64,000 bases of DNA from Oxalobacteraceae bacterium UBA6018. GTDB taxonomy: Bacteria > Pseudomonadota > Gammaproteobacteria > Burkholderiales > Burkholderiaceae_D. Below the pieces are notes generated by a model. That model saw only the letters and a program-made list of their open reading frames with translations. It was not told the origin of the DNA and made no database searches. Shown here one piece after another: positions 35,895 through 44,525 of the stretch (positions within the stretch are counted from its first letter, which is position 1; each line of letters starts with the position of its first letter). The stretch spans positions 7,632-71,631 of the forward strand of contig DIZW01000073.1 of the NCBI GenBank assembly GCA_002428015.1. Reading direction: 5' to 3'. Both the position numbers and the translations under genes were made by a program.

Positions 35895-38233
35895 TAGGCG
35901 CCCTCCCCTGCTTTTTCAACGTGAATGGGGCCGAACATGGCGCCCAGCGCGGCCGTGGCCTGGTGGGCGGCGCCCACGCGCACGGTGTTGGCCGGCAGGC
36001 GCGCATCGATGCCCGCCACCAGGATGGCCGAACCGCCTCCCTGGGTCACCTTGACGGTGGCGCCGGCGCTCACGCCCAGGCGCGCGGCCAGGGCCGCCGG
36101 CAGGTGCACCAGCGGCGCGTTGGCGTCGGCGGTGCGCAGCAGCGGCTCGGAACGGCGCGCGATGGCGTCGGCGAAATAGATCGGCACGTCGGTGACGCGC
36201 TCGAGCGCGCCGCCGGCGGCGTAGGCCGCGCCGCGCGGGGCCAGGCCGGCCTTGTTGTTGAGCTTGGCCGAGAGGTCGGTCACGCCCTTGCCGAACAGCT
36301 CGTCGCGGATCGCTTCCGAGGTCTCGTACTCGAAGCCGGACAGGCCGAGCAGGTTGCCCAGCACGCGCAGCACCTTCCAGCCCGGGCGGGCGTCGCCCAG
36401 CGGCTTGACGGTGCCGTTGAAGCTTTGCGCGCGGCCTTCGCAGTTGACGAAGGTGCCCGAGGTCTCGCTGAACGGCGCGATCGGCAGCAGCACGTCGGCG
36501 TAGTCGAAGCCGTGCTTGAAGGCGCTCATGGCCACCACCATCTCGGCGCCGTCGAGCGCGGCGCGGGCCTGCTGTGGATCGGCGCAGTCGAGCTCAGGCT
36601 CGGCGCCCAGCAGCACGTAGGCCTTCTTGGGCGTGGCAAACGGCGCCTCGCCCTTGGACGAGGTGGCGCCGGCCAGGTAGCCGCCCACCGTGTTGGCCGC
36701 TTCCAGCAGGTAGCCGAACTTGGCGCCGGTCTGCTCGGCGATCCACTGGGCCGCCGCGTGCAACTGGGCGGCCTGGGGATGCTGGGCCGCCGCGTTGCCC
36801 ATCAGGACCACCGACGGCAGCTTCGCTTCACCGGTGTTGAGGGTTGCCGCGAGCGCCTTGGCGGCGTCGGATGGGGTGATGTTCTCGAAGCCGGCCGGCG
36901 CGGCCACGCCGAGCGCGGCGGCCAGCGCGGCGACGACGTCCGACAGGGCCGCCAGCCAGTCGCTAGGCGCGGCGATCAGCTTGTTGGCGGTCGGGATCAG
37001 CAGCTCGTCGTCGGAGCCGTGGATCAGCGCCAGCTTGGCGCCGTTCTTGACGGCCGCGCGCAGGCGGGTGGCCACCAGCGGATGGTCCTTGCGCAGGAAG
37101 GAGCCGATCACCAGGGCGCGCTTGACGTTGGACAGCTCGGCGATCGGCATGCCCAGCCATGGCGTGACCTGGCCGTCGAGCGAAAAATCGCTCTGGCGCA
37201 GGCGGAAGTCGACATTCTCGGAACCGATGCCGCGCATGGCCTTGCCGAGCAGGTAGAGTTCTTCGGTCGTGTTGTGGCCGGTGGCGACGGCGGCGATGCT
37301 GTCGGCGCCGTGCTCATGGCGGATGTTACGCAGGCCGTGGGCCACGTACTCGAGCGCGGTCTGCCAGTCGGTTTCCTGCCACTGGCCGCCCTGCTTGATC
37401 AGCGGCGCGGTCAGGCGTTCCGCGTTGTCGAGCGCCTCGTACGAGAAGCGGTCCTTGTCGGACAGCCAGCATTCGTTGATGGCTTCGTTCTCGAGCGGCA
37501 GCACGCGCATGACCTTGCCGCCCTTGACCTGGACGATCAGGTTCGAGCCCAGCGAATCGTGCGGGCTGACCGATTTGCGGCGCGACAGTTCCCAGGTCCG
37601 CGCCGTGTAGCGGAACGGCTTGGAGGTGAGCGCGCCCACCGGGCACAGGTCGATCATGTTGCCCGACACTTCGGAGTCGACCGTCTTGCCCACGAACGCG
37701 GTGATCTCGGCATGTTCGCCGCGCCCGAGCATGCCCAGCTCCATCACGCCGGCCACTTCCTGGCCGAAACGCACGCAGCGGGTGCAATGGATGCAGCGGG
37801 TCATCTCGTTCATCGAGATCAGCGGGCCGGCCTCTTTCGGCGGCACCACGCGCTTTTCTTCCTCGTAGCGCGAGTTGGACTTGCCGTAGCCGACCGCGAG
37901 ATCCTGCAGCTGGCATTCGCCGCCCTGGTCGCAGATCGGGCAGTCGAGCGGGTGGTTGATCAGCAAAAATTCCATCACGGATTTTTGCGCCTGCACGGCC
38001 TTGTCGCTGTTCGAGCGCACGATCATGCCGGCCGTCACCGGCGTGGCGCAAGCGGGCAAAGGCTTGGGGGCCTTCTCCACTTCGACCAGGCACATGCGGC
38101 AGTTGGCGGCGATCGACAATTTCTTGTGATAGCAGAAGTGCGGGATGTAGGTACCGAGTTTGTTGGCCGCGTCCATCACCATGCTGCCTGGCGGGACCTC
38201 GACCTTCTTACCGTCAATTTCAATTTCAACCAT
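35894..38233 (-). CDS. nuoG: NADH-quinone oxidoreductase subunit G
   Basis: 779 residues. N-terminal 2Fe-2S domain (HFCYHKKLSIAANCRMCLVE), then CPICDQGGECQLQDLAV, then HCTRCVRFGQEVAG with further 4Fe-4S ligands, followed by a molybdopterin-oxidoreductase-like domain that has lost its cofactor. It channels electrons from NuoF to NuoI and contacts NuoD. E. coli NuoG is about 910 residues, so this is the shorter type common in betaproteobacteria. Stop TAA overlaps nuoH start by 1 base; nuoF ends 15 bases before its start. Confidence 0.97.
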   Translation of the reverse strand: MVEIEIDGKKVEVPPGSMVMDAANKLGTYIPHFCYHKKLSIAANCRMCLVEVEKAPKPLPACATPVTAGMIVRSNSDKAVQAQKSVMEFLLINHPLDCPICDQGGECQLQDLAVGYGKSNSRYEEEKRVVPPKEAGPLISMNEMTRCIHCTRCVRFGQEVAGVMELGMLGRGEHAEITAFVGKTVDSEVSGNMIDLCPVGALTSKPFRYTARTWELSRRKSVSPHDSLGSNLIVQVKGGKVMRVLPLENEAINECWLSDKDRFSYEALDNAERLTAPLIKQGGQWQETDWQTALEYVAHGLRNIRHEHGADSIAAVATGHNTTEELYLLGKAMRGIGSENVDFRLRQSDFSLDGQVTPWLGMPIAELSNVKRALVIGSFLRKDHPLVATRLRAAVKNGAKLALIHGSDDELLIPTANKLIAAPSDWLAALSDVVAALAAALGVAAPAGFENITPSDAAKALAATLNTGEAKLPSVVLMGNAAAQHPQAAQLHAAAQWIAEQTGAKFGYLLEAANTVGGYLAGATSSKGEAPFATPKKAYVLLGAEPELDCADPQQARAALDGAEMVVAMSAFKHGFDYADVLLPIAPFSETSGTFVNCEGRAQSFNGTVKPLGDARPGWKVLRVLGNLLGLSGFEYETSEAIRDELFGKGVTDLSAKLNNKAGLAPRGAAYAAGGALERVTDVPIYFADAIARRSEPLLRTADANAPLVHLPAALAARLGVSAGATVKVTQGGGSAILVAGIDARLPANTVRVGAAHQATAALGAMFGPIHVEKAGEGA

Positions 38234-38248
38234 GAGAGTTCTCTGGCC

Positions 38249-39544
38249 TTAGATGTAAGCGGGCACCAAGCAATGCTTGTGCTCGATGTGATATTCAAAT
38301 TCTTCGCGGAAGTTCTTGATCATGGCGCGTACCGGCATCGCCGCCGCGTCGCCCAGGGCGCAGATGGTGCGGCCCTGGATGTTGTCGGCGATCGAGTTGA
38401 GCATGTCCAGGTCGTCGGCGCGGCCCTGGCCGTGCTCGATGCGGTGCACCATGCGGTACATCCAGCCCGTGCCCTCGCGGCATGGGGTGCACTGGCCGCA
38501 CGATTCCTCGTAGTAAAAATAGGACAGGCGCAGCAGCGACTTGACCATGCAGCGCGTCTCGTCCATGACGATCACGGCGCCCGAACCGAGCATCGAGCCG
38601 GCCTTGGCGATGGCGTCGTAGTCGAGGTCGGTGTTCATCATGACCTCGCCGCGCACCACCGGGGCCGACGAGCCGCCAGGGATCACGGCCTTGATCTTCT
38701 TGCCGCCGCGCATACCGCCGGCCAGCTCGAGCAAGGTCGCGAACGGGGTGCCGAGCGGCACCTCATAGTTGCCCGGACGCTCGACGTCGCCCGAGATCGA
38801 GAAGATCTTGGAGCCGCCGTTGTTCGGCTTGCCCATGGCCAGGTAGTTCTCCGGGCCGATGTTCAGGATAAAGGGCACCGCCGCGAAGGTCTCGGTGTTG
38901 TTGATCGTGGTCGGCTTGCCGTACAGACCGAACGAGGCCGGGAAAGGCGGCTTGAAGCGCGGCTGGCCTTTCTTGCCTTCGAGCGACTCGAGCAGCGCGG
39001 TTTCCTCGCCGCAGATGTAGGCGCCGTAGCCGTGGTGGGCGTGCAACTGGAAGCTGAACTCGCTGCCCATGATCTTGTCGCCGAGGAAGCCGGCGGCGCG
39101 CGCCTCTTCCAGGGCTTCCTCGAAGCGCAGGTACTCCTCGAAGATCTCGCCGTGGATGTAGTTGTAGCCGACCGTGATGCCCATGGCGTAGGCGCCGATG
39201 GCCATGCCCTCGATCAACGAGTGCGGGTTGTAGCGGATGATGTCGCGGTCCTTGAAGGTGCCCGGCTCGCCTTCGTCGGTGTTGCAGACGAGGTATTTCT
39301 GGCCCGGGTACTGGCGCGGCATGAAGCTCCACTTCAGGCCGGTCGGGAAACCGGCGCCGCCGCGGCCGCGCAGGCCCGAGGTCTTCAAGTCGGCGATGAT
39401 CTGCTCCGGCGCGATCTTCTCTTCCAGGATACGGCGCAGCGCGCCGTAGCCGCCACGCTTGACGTAGTCGGCCAGGCGCCAGTTGTCGCCGTTCAAGTCT
39501 TTCAGGATCAGCGGTTTGATGTGACGGTCGTGCAGGCTGGTCAT
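38249..39544 (-). CDS. nuoF: NADH-quinone oxidoreductase subunit F
   Basis: 431 residues. It binds NADH and FMN and the N3 4Fe-4S cluster. Visible are GLRGRGGAGFPTGLKWSFMP (FMN site), CNTDEGEPGTFKDRDI (NADH site), GAYICGEETALLESLEGKKG and ESCGQCTPCREGTGW (cluster ligands). Start ATG 39544 overlaps nuoE stop by 4 bases. The frame extends upstream into nuoE, but that is a shadow without family match. It is the electron entry point of complex I. Confidence 0.97.
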   Translation of the reverse strand: MTSLHDRHIKPLILKDLNGDNWRLADYVKRGGYGALRRILEEKIAPEQIIADLKTSGLRGRGGAGFPTGLKWSFMPRQYPGQKYLVCNTDEGEPGTFKDRDIIRYNPHSLIEGMAIGAYAMGITVGYNYIHGEIFEEYLRFEEALEEARAAGFLGDKIMGSEFSFQLHAHHGYGAYICGEETALLESLEGKKGQPRFKPPFPASFGLYGKPTTINNTETFAAVPFILNIGPENYLAMGKPNNGGSKIFSISGDVERPGNYEVPLGTPFATLLELAGGMRGGKKIKAVIPGGSSAPVVRGEVMMNTDLDYDAIAKAGSMLGSGAVIVMDETRCMVKSLLRLSYFYYEESCGQCTPCREGTGWMYRMVHRIEHGQGRADDLDMLNSIADNIQGRTICALGDAAAMPVRAMIKNFREEFEYHIEHKHCLVPAYI

Positions 39545-40020
39545 TTCTTCAGTTCCTCTACCAGGGCGTCGATCTTGGCGTCGCTCATGAACGAGCACAT
39601 GCGGTGGTTGTTGACGAGCATGACCGGCGCGTCGCCGCAGGCGCCCATGCACTCGCCCTCGACCAGGGTGAACTGGCCGTCGGCGGTGGTATCGCGATAG
39701 CCGATGCCGAGCTTTTCCTGCAGCAGCTTGCCGGCCCGTTCGCCGCCCGACAGCGCGCACGGCAGGTTGGTGCACACGCTGATCTTGTGCTTGCCGACCG
39801 GCTTAACGTTGTACATGTTGTAGAAGGTGGCCACTTCCTGCACGGCGATGGCCGGCATGCCGATGTAGTCGGCCACTTCCTGCATCACCTCGGGCGACAG
39901 CCAGGACGTTTCGAGTTGCGCGTGGGCCAGCGCGGCCATCACGGCGGACTGGCGCTGGTCGGCCGGGTACTTGGCCAGCTCGCGGTCGATCTTTTTAAAG
40001 CACTGCTCTGATAACAACAT
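39541..40020 (-). CDS. nuoE: NADH-quinone oxidoreductase subunit E
   Basis: 159 residues, thioredoxin-like fold. It holds the N1a 2Fe-2S cluster with ligands in CTNLPCALSGG and the later ECMGACGDAPVM. N-terminal helices (LAKYPADQRQSAVMAALAHA) match the family. The ATG at 40020 (MLLSEQCFKK) is used rather than a TTG eight codons upstream; an AAGGCAG segment upstream serves as a weak ribosome site. It overlaps nuoF by 4 bases and lies 27 bases after nuoD. Confidence 0.95.
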   Translation of the reverse strand: MLLSEQCFKKIDRELAKYPADQRQSAVMAALAHAQLETSWLSPEVMQEVADYIGMPAIAVQEVATFYNMYNVKPVGKHKISVCTNLPCALSGGERAGKLLQEKLGIGYRDTTADGQFTLVEGECMGACGDAPVMLVNNHRMCSFMSDAKIDALVEELKK

Positions 40021-40047
40021 ACTATTCTGCCTTTCGAGGCTCAATCT

Positions 40048-41301
40048 TTATCGGTCGATACTGCCGAAAACGATATCCTGGGTGCCGATGATGGTCACGG
40101 CGTCGGCGATCATGTGGCCGCGCGCCATTTCGTCAAGGCTCTGCAGGTGGGCATAGTCCGGGGCGCGGATCTTCAGCCGGTACGGCTTGTTGGCGCCGTC
40201 GGACACGATGTAGATGCCGAACTCGCCCTTCGGATGCTCGACGGCCGCGTAGGCCTCGCCCGGCGGCACGTGCATGCCCTCGGTGAACAGCTTGAAGTGG
40301 TGGATCAGCGATTCCATGTTCGACTTCATCTCGGTGCGTTTTGGCGGCGCCACCTTGTGGTTGTCGACCATCACCGGGCCCGGATTGGCGCGCAGCCACT
40401 TGGACGCTTGCTGGATGATGCGGTTCGACTGGCGCATTTCCTCGATGCGCACCAAGTAGCGGTCGTAGCAGTCGCCGTTGGTGCCGACCGGGACGTCGAA
40501 ATCCATCTGGTCGTACACGGCGTAGGGCTGCTTCTTGCGCAGGTCCCACTCCACGCCCGAGCCGCGCAGCATGGCGCCGGTGAAGCCCATGGCCTTGGCC
40601 GCCTCGGGCGAGACCACGCCGATGCCGACCGTGCGCTGCTTCCAGATGCGGTTGTCGGTCAGCAGGGTCTCGTACTCGTCAACGTAGGTCACGAAACGCT
40701 TGGAGAAGTCGTCGATGAAGTCCAGCAGCGAGCCCTGGCGCGTTTCGTTGAGCGCGTCGATGGCCTTGGCGCTGCGGATGATCGAGGCCTTGTGCTTGGG
40801 CATGGCGTCGGGCAGGTCGCGGTACACGCCGCCCGGACGGTAGTAGGCCGCGTGCATGCGCGCGCCGGACACCGCCTCGTACACGTCGAACAAGTCTTCG
40901 CGGTCGCGGAACGCGTACAGGAAGGGACCCATCGCGCCCACGTCGAGCGCGTGCGCGCCCAGCCACATCAGGTGGTTGAGCAGGCGGGTGATCTCGTCGA
41001 ACATCACGCGGATGTACTTGGCGCGCACCGGCACGTCGATGCCCAGCAGCTTCTCGATCGCCAGCACGTAGGCGTGCTCGTTGGCCATCATCGACACGTA
41101 GTCGAGGCGGTCCATATAAGGCACAGACTGTAGGTAAGTGCGGGTTTCCGCCAGCTTCTCGGTGCCGCGGTGCAGCAGGCCGATGTGGGGGTCGGCGCGC
41201 TGGATGACTTCGCCGTCGAGCTCGAGCACCAGGCGCAGCACGCCGTGCGCGGCCGGGTGCTGCGGACCGAAGTTGAGGGTATAGTTCTTAATCTCAGCCA
41301 T
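40048..41301 (-). CDS. nuoD: NADH-quinone oxidoreductase subunit D
   Basis: 417 residues. It is the 49-kDa subunit, forming the quinone site with NuoB. Conserved NFGPQHPAAHGVLRLVLELD with quinone-site His, HIGLLHRGTEKLAE, DRLDYVSMMANEHAY (site Tyr/Asp) and the C-terminal DIVFGSIDR are all present. No fusion with NuoC is seen. The start shares one base with the nuoC stop (TAATG). Confidence 0.97.
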   Translation of the reverse strand: MAEIKNYTLNFGPQHPAAHGVLRLVLELDGEVIQRADPHIGLLHRGTEKLAETRTYLQSVPYMDRLDYVSMMANEHAYVLAIEKLLGIDVPVRAKYIRVMFDEITRLLNHLMWLGAHALDVGAMGPFLYAFRDREDLFDVYEAVSGARMHAAYYRPGGVYRDLPDAMPKHKASIIRSAKAIDALNETRQGSLLDFIDDFSKRFVTYVDEYETLLTDNRIWKQRTVGIGVVSPEAAKAMGFTGAMLRGSGVEWDLRKKQPYAVYDQMDFDVPVGTNGDCYDRYLVRIEEMRQSNRIIQQASKWLRANPGPVMVDNHKVAPPKRTEMKSNMESLIHHFKLFTEGMHVPPGEAYAAVEHPKGEFGIYIVSDGANKPYRLKIRAPDYAHLQSLDEMARGHMIADAVTIIGTQDIVFGSIDR

Positions 41302-41894
41302 TATTTCATCCCGTAGGTTTCTTCCCGGATCACGCGCGGAATGATTTCACGCGGCTCGATCGTCACGGGTTGGTAGATCACGCGCTTCTGCTCGGGGTCG
41401 TAGCGCATTTCGACAAAGCCCGAGATCGGGAAGTCCTTGCGGAACGGATGGCCGATGAAGCCGTAGTCGGTCAGGATGCGGCGCAGGTCGTTGTGGCCAT
41501 CGAACAGGATGCCGTACAGGTCGAACGCCTCGCGCTCGTACCAGTTGGCCGAACGCCACAGGCCGGCCACCGAGGCCACCAGCGGCATCTCGTCGTCGGG
41601 CGCGAACACGCGCACGCGCACGCGCCAGTTGTGATCGAGCGAGAGCAGGTGCGAGACGGCGGCGAAACGGGGGCCGCTCCAGGCGCCTTCGCCGTAGCTG
41701 GAGTAATCCACGCCGCACAGGTCGATCAACTGGTCGAACTTGAGCGCAGGATCGTCGCGCAGGGTCTGCATCGCCGCCAGGTAATCGGCGGCCTTGACCA
41801 CTACGGTCACTTCGCCCAGCGCAGCCGTCACGGCCGCACCCTCGCCCAGTGCGGTTTGCAGGGCGAGTTCAAGAGCTTCGAGTTTTGTCGTCAT
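41301..41894 (-). CDS. nuoC: NADH-quinone oxidoreductase subunit C
   Basis: 197 residues. The 30-kDa subunit is a structural component of the hydrophilic arm. Visible are LIDLCGVDYSSY, the family signature YEREAFDLYGILFDGHNDLR and RILTDYGFIGHPFRKDFP. Its start ATG 41894 is 12 bases after nuoB. NuoC is separate from NuoD here, unlike the E. coli NuoCD fusion. Confidence 0.96.
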   Translation of the reverse strand: MTTKLEALELALQTALGEGAAVTAALGEVTVVVKAADYLAAMQTLRDDPALKFDQLIDLCGVDYSSYGEGAWSGPRFAAVSHLLSLDHNWRVRVRVFAPDDEMPLVASVAGLWRSANWYEREAFDLYGILFDGHNDLRRILTDYGFIGHPFRKDFPISGFVEMRYDPEQKRVIYQPVTIEPREIIPRVIREETYGMK

Positions 41895-41906
41895 GTTGGA
41901 ACCGTG

Positions 41907-42383
41907 TTAGCGTGCGATGGTGTTGGTGCGCTTGATCTTGTTCTGCAGTTGCAGAATGCCGTACAGCAGCGCTTCAGCGGTGGGCGGACAGCCCGGCACG
42001 TACACGTCGACCGGCACGATGCGGTCGCAGCCGCGCACCACCGAATACGAATAGTGATAGTAACCGCCGCCGTTGGCGCAGGAGCCCATCGAAATGACCC
42101 AGCGCGGCTCGGGCATCTGGTCGTAGACCTTGCGCAGCGCCGGCGCCATCTTGTTGCACAGCGTGCCGGCCACGATCATCACGTCGGACTGGCGCGGCGA
42201 CGGACGGAACACCACGCCGAAGCGGTCCATGTCGTAGCGGGCCGCGCCCGTGTGCATCATCTCGACCGCGCAGCAGGCCAGGCCGAACGTCATCGGGAAC
42301 ATCGACCCGGTGCGTGCCCAGTTGATCAGCTTGTCGGCTGTGGTGGTGACGAAACCTTCGTTTAATACGCCTTCAATTGACAT
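41907..42383 (-). CDS. nuoB: NADH-quinone oxidoreductase subunit B
   Basis: 158 residues. It holds the terminal N2 4Fe-4S cluster: GLACCAVEMMH (tandem Cys), ISMGSCANGGGYYHYSYSVV and VPGCPPTAEALLYGI. Sits at the quinone site beside NuoD. Start ATG 42383 follows the nuoA stop by 3 bases. Length is that of the beta/alphaproteobacterial NuoB. Confidence 0.97.
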   Translation of the reverse strand: MSIEGVLNEGFVTTTADKLINWARTGSMFPMTFGLACCAVEMMHTGAARYDMDRFGVVFRPSPRQSDVMIVAGTLCNKMAPALRKVYDQMPEPRWVISMGSCANGGGYYHYSYSVVRGCDRIVPVDVYVPGCPPTAEALLYGILQLQNKIKRTNTIAR

Positions 42384-42386
42384 GGC

Positions 42387-42746
42387 TTATTCCCAATCAA
42401 GGGCACCTTTCTTCCAGATGTACCAAAAACCGACCACGAATTCGGCGATGAACACCATCATCGTGACGAATCCCTGCCAGCCCAGTTCCTTCATGGAGAC
42501 GCCCCATGGGAAGAAGAATGCCGTTTCCAGATCAAACAAAATAAACAGGATGGCGACCAGATAGTAACGGACGTCAAACTTCATGCGCGCGTCTTCGAAC
42601 GCTTCGAAGCCGCACTCGTACGGGGACAATTTAGCCGAGTCCGGCTTGTTGGGGCCCAGCAGATAGCCCAGCACCTGGGGCACGACGCCGACGCCGATAC
42701 CAACCAGGATGAACAGCAAAACGGGGAAGTAATTCTCGAGGTTCAC
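42387..42746 (-). CDS. nuoA: NADH-quinone oxidoreductase subunit A
   Basis: 119 residues, three membrane helices, with the family signature PYECGFEAFEDARMKFDVRY in the loop after helix one and FLVAI-type helices after. It is a small membrane-arm subunit beside the quinone channel. First gene of the 14-gene nuo run. Upstream (42747-42857) is a 111-base leader with a hairpin (ATCCTGG 42812-42818 and CCAGGAT 42833-42839) and should carry the operon promoter. Confidence 0.96.
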   Translation of the reverse strand: MNLENYFPVLLFILVGIGVGVVPQVLGYLLGPNKPDSAKLSPYECGFEAFEDARMKFDVRYYLVAILFILFDLETAFFFPWGVSMKELGWQGFVTMMVFIAEFVVGFWYIWKKGALDWE

Positions 42747-42857
42747 GTGAAAAGCCTATATTGAACGATCGGTTAATGAAACACTGCATGCACGCAGCGC
42801 CCTATCGCACCATCCTGGCTTGAGGCATTCCACCAGGATCGCACGCCTGATCCTCGC

Positions 42858-42893
42858 AAAAAAGCCAGCTTAGGCGCAGCCCTTGCTGGCTTC
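42858..42893 (-). terminator. Terminator downstream of tRNA-Leu
   Basis: On the minus strand AAGCCAGC pairs with GCTGGCTT (stem cores 42885-42891 and 42863-42869) and is followed by six T (42858-42863). It ends the secG/tRNA-Leu transcript before nuoA. The plus strand also has a T-rich tail (42893-42903), so it may work both ways. Confidence 0.75.
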
Positions 42894-42902
42894 TATTTTT
42901 TT

Positions 42903-42987
42903 TGGTGCCGACGGCGAGACTCGAACTCGCACAGCTTGCGCCACTACCCCCTCAAGATAGCGTGTCTACCAATTTCACCACGTCGGC
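42903..42987 (-). tRNA. tRNA-Leu (anticodon GAG)
   Basis: 85 bases. The acceptor stem GCCGACG at the 5' end (42987 downwards) pairs with CGTCGGC before the encoded ACCA. The D-arm GGTGAAATTGGTAGACAC is typical of tRNA-Leu, the anticodon arm is CTATC-TTGAGGG-GGTAG with anticodon GAG, a short variable arm follows, and the T-arm has GAGTTCGAGTCTC. It lies between secG and nuoA, the order known from other betaproteobacteria. CCA is genome-encoded. Confidence 0.96.
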
Positions 42988-43136
42988 ATTGAGACCGCTA
43001 TTCTACATTGTTCAACGCACCATTTCAATGCAAACTTGCGGACAAACAAGGATAAAACTTAAAACTGTGTACTTCTTTTGCATAGGCATGACATGGGTCA
43101 ATACACGCTCCCACGCATGCGCCAGCCGAACCAGAT

Positions 43137-43598
43137 TTATTTCGGGATCTGGCCGGCCGGGGTGGCCGGGGCCGCTGGCGTCACCGCTGCCGATGCGGCA
43201 GGCGTCACCGCCGCCGATGCCGCAGGGGTCGCCGGTGCCGCAGGGACCGCAGGCGCTGGGCTGGTCGGAATCGCGCCCGAACCGGTCGTCGGCGCAGGCA
43301 GCTTGGTCGGCGCGGTGACCTTGTCCATCACCCCGCCGCTGACGGCGCCGCGGGCGCCGCCCGTGCTGGCATAGTGCGCCAGGGCCAGGGTCGACGCGAA
43401 GAAGATCGCCGCGGCGATGCCGGTCGACTTGGACATGAAATTCGACGAGCCGGTGGCGCCGAACAGGCTGCCCGAGGCGCCCGAACCGAAAGCGGCGCCC
43501 ATGTCGGCACCCTTGCCGTGTTGCAGCAATACGAGACCGATAATTACCAGCGCCGACAAAACCTGTACGACGACAATCAGATTGAACAACGTGTTCAT
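43137..43598 (-). CDS. secG: Preprotein translocase subunit SecG
   Basis: 153 residues. Two membrane helices (NLIVVVQVLSALVIIGLVLL and TGIAAAIFFASTLALAHYAS) flank the conserved cytosolic loop QHGKGADMGAAFGSGASGSL, the SecG signature. It helps SecYE and SecA export. The C-terminal ~60 residues are an Ala/Pro/Thr/Val tail after the second helix, containing two copies of TPAASAAV; E. coli SecG has 110 residues. The tail is common in this order but variable. It lies 75 bases after tpiA and just upstream of tRNA-Leu. Confidence 0.93.
   Translation of the reverse strand: MNTLFNLIVVVQVLSALVIIGLVLLQHGKGADMGAAFGSGASGSLFGATGSSNFMSKSTGIAAAIFFASTLALAHYASTGGARGAVSGGVMDKVTAPTKLPAPTTGSGAIPTSPAPAVPAAPATPAASAAVTPAASAAVTPAAPATPAGQIPK
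43178..43225 (-). repeat. 24-bp tandem repeat inside secG
   Basis: Two copies of a 24-base unit (43178-43201 and 43202-43225), differing at two positions, encode TPAASAAV twice in the SecG tail. The period is a multiple of three, so the frame is kept. Confidence 0.8.
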
Positions 43599-43672
43599 TG
43601 CTTATTCCATTCCATGTTTAATTGCATTATAAATTCGGGTCGAACGATACAGCCGGCAAGCGATGCGACGCC

Positions 43673-44422
43673 TCAGGGCGCGGCGTGGATGATGGCGAGG
43701 AAGTCGCCCGCCTTCAAGGCCGCCCCGCCGATCAGGCCGCCGTCGATATCGGGCTGGGCCATGAGCTCGGCCGCGTTATCGGGCTTCATGCTGCCGCCGT
43801 ACAGGATCTGGACGCTGGCGCCGGCCGCCGCATCCTTGGCCGCGATCTGGGCGCGCAGCTGGGCGTGCACCTCCTGCGCCATGGCCGGGGTGGCGGTCTT
43901 GCCGGTGCCGATCGCCCACACCGGCTCGTAGGCGACGACGATTTGGGCCACGCGAGCGGGCGCCAGCATATCCAGCACGGCGCCGAGCTGCCTGGACACC
44001 ACCGCGACCGTGCTGCCCGCTTCACGCTCGGCCAGGGTCTCGCCCACGCAGACGATCGGCGTCATGCCGGCGTCCAGCACCGCCAGCGCCTTCCTTGCCA
44101 CCAGGTCGCTGCTTTCGGCGTGGTAGGCGCGCCGCTCGGAGTGCCCCACGATCACGTAGCGGCAACCGAAATCGGTCAGCATCGACGCGCACACTTCACC
44201 CGTGTAGGCGCCGCACGGCTTGTCCGAGACGTCCTGCGCGCCCCAGGCCACGGCGCTGCCGGCCAGCGCCTCCTGGCACTGCGCCAGGTAGGGCGACGGC
44301 ACGCACACGGCGCAATCGGCGCGCGCGCCGTCGAGGCCGGCGACCACGCCCGCCAGCAGGGTCGCGTTGGCGGCGCGGCTGCCGTTCATCTTCCAATTGC
44401 CCACTACAAGTTTGCGGCGCAT
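43673..44422 (-). CDS. tpiA: Triose-phosphate isomerase
   Basis: 249 residues, TIM barrel. It interconverts dihydroxyacetone phosphate and glyceraldehyde 3-phosphate in glycolysis and gluconeogenesis. GNWKMNG holds Asn and Lys of the active site, VGHSERR the electrophilic His, AYEPVWAIGTGKT the catalytic Glu with the flexible loop, and YGGSMKPDN binds phosphate. The start MRRKLVVGNWKMNG at ATG 44422 is unambiguous. It precedes secG in the usual betaproteobacterial order. Confidence 0.97.
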   Translation of the reverse strand: MRRKLVVGNWKMNGSRAANATLLAGVVAGLDGARADCAVCVPSPYLAQCQEALAGSAVAWGAQDVSDKPCGAYTGEVCASMLTDFGCRYVIVGHSERRAYHAESSDLVARKALAVLDAGMTPIVCVGETLAEREAGSTVAVVSRQLGAVLDMLAPARVAQIVVAYEPVWAIGTGKTATPAMAQEVHAQLRAQIAAKDAAAGASVQILYGGSMKPDNAAELMAQPDIDGGLIGGAALKAGDFLAIIHAAP

Positions 44423-44525
44423 AGCAGTCCAGATTTAATTAACCCGCCATTGTACCCCTGTGCTTCGATGGCGGTCAAACCACGCGCCCCATCCAAGCAG
44501 CCTTGTGATCGATTGCGCGGCACGG

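Noticed and set aside
35921..39700. 1259-codon plus-strand frame opposite nuoG and nuoF
   Set aside because: Antisense shadow of well-defined complex I genes; no start context and no recognisable domain.
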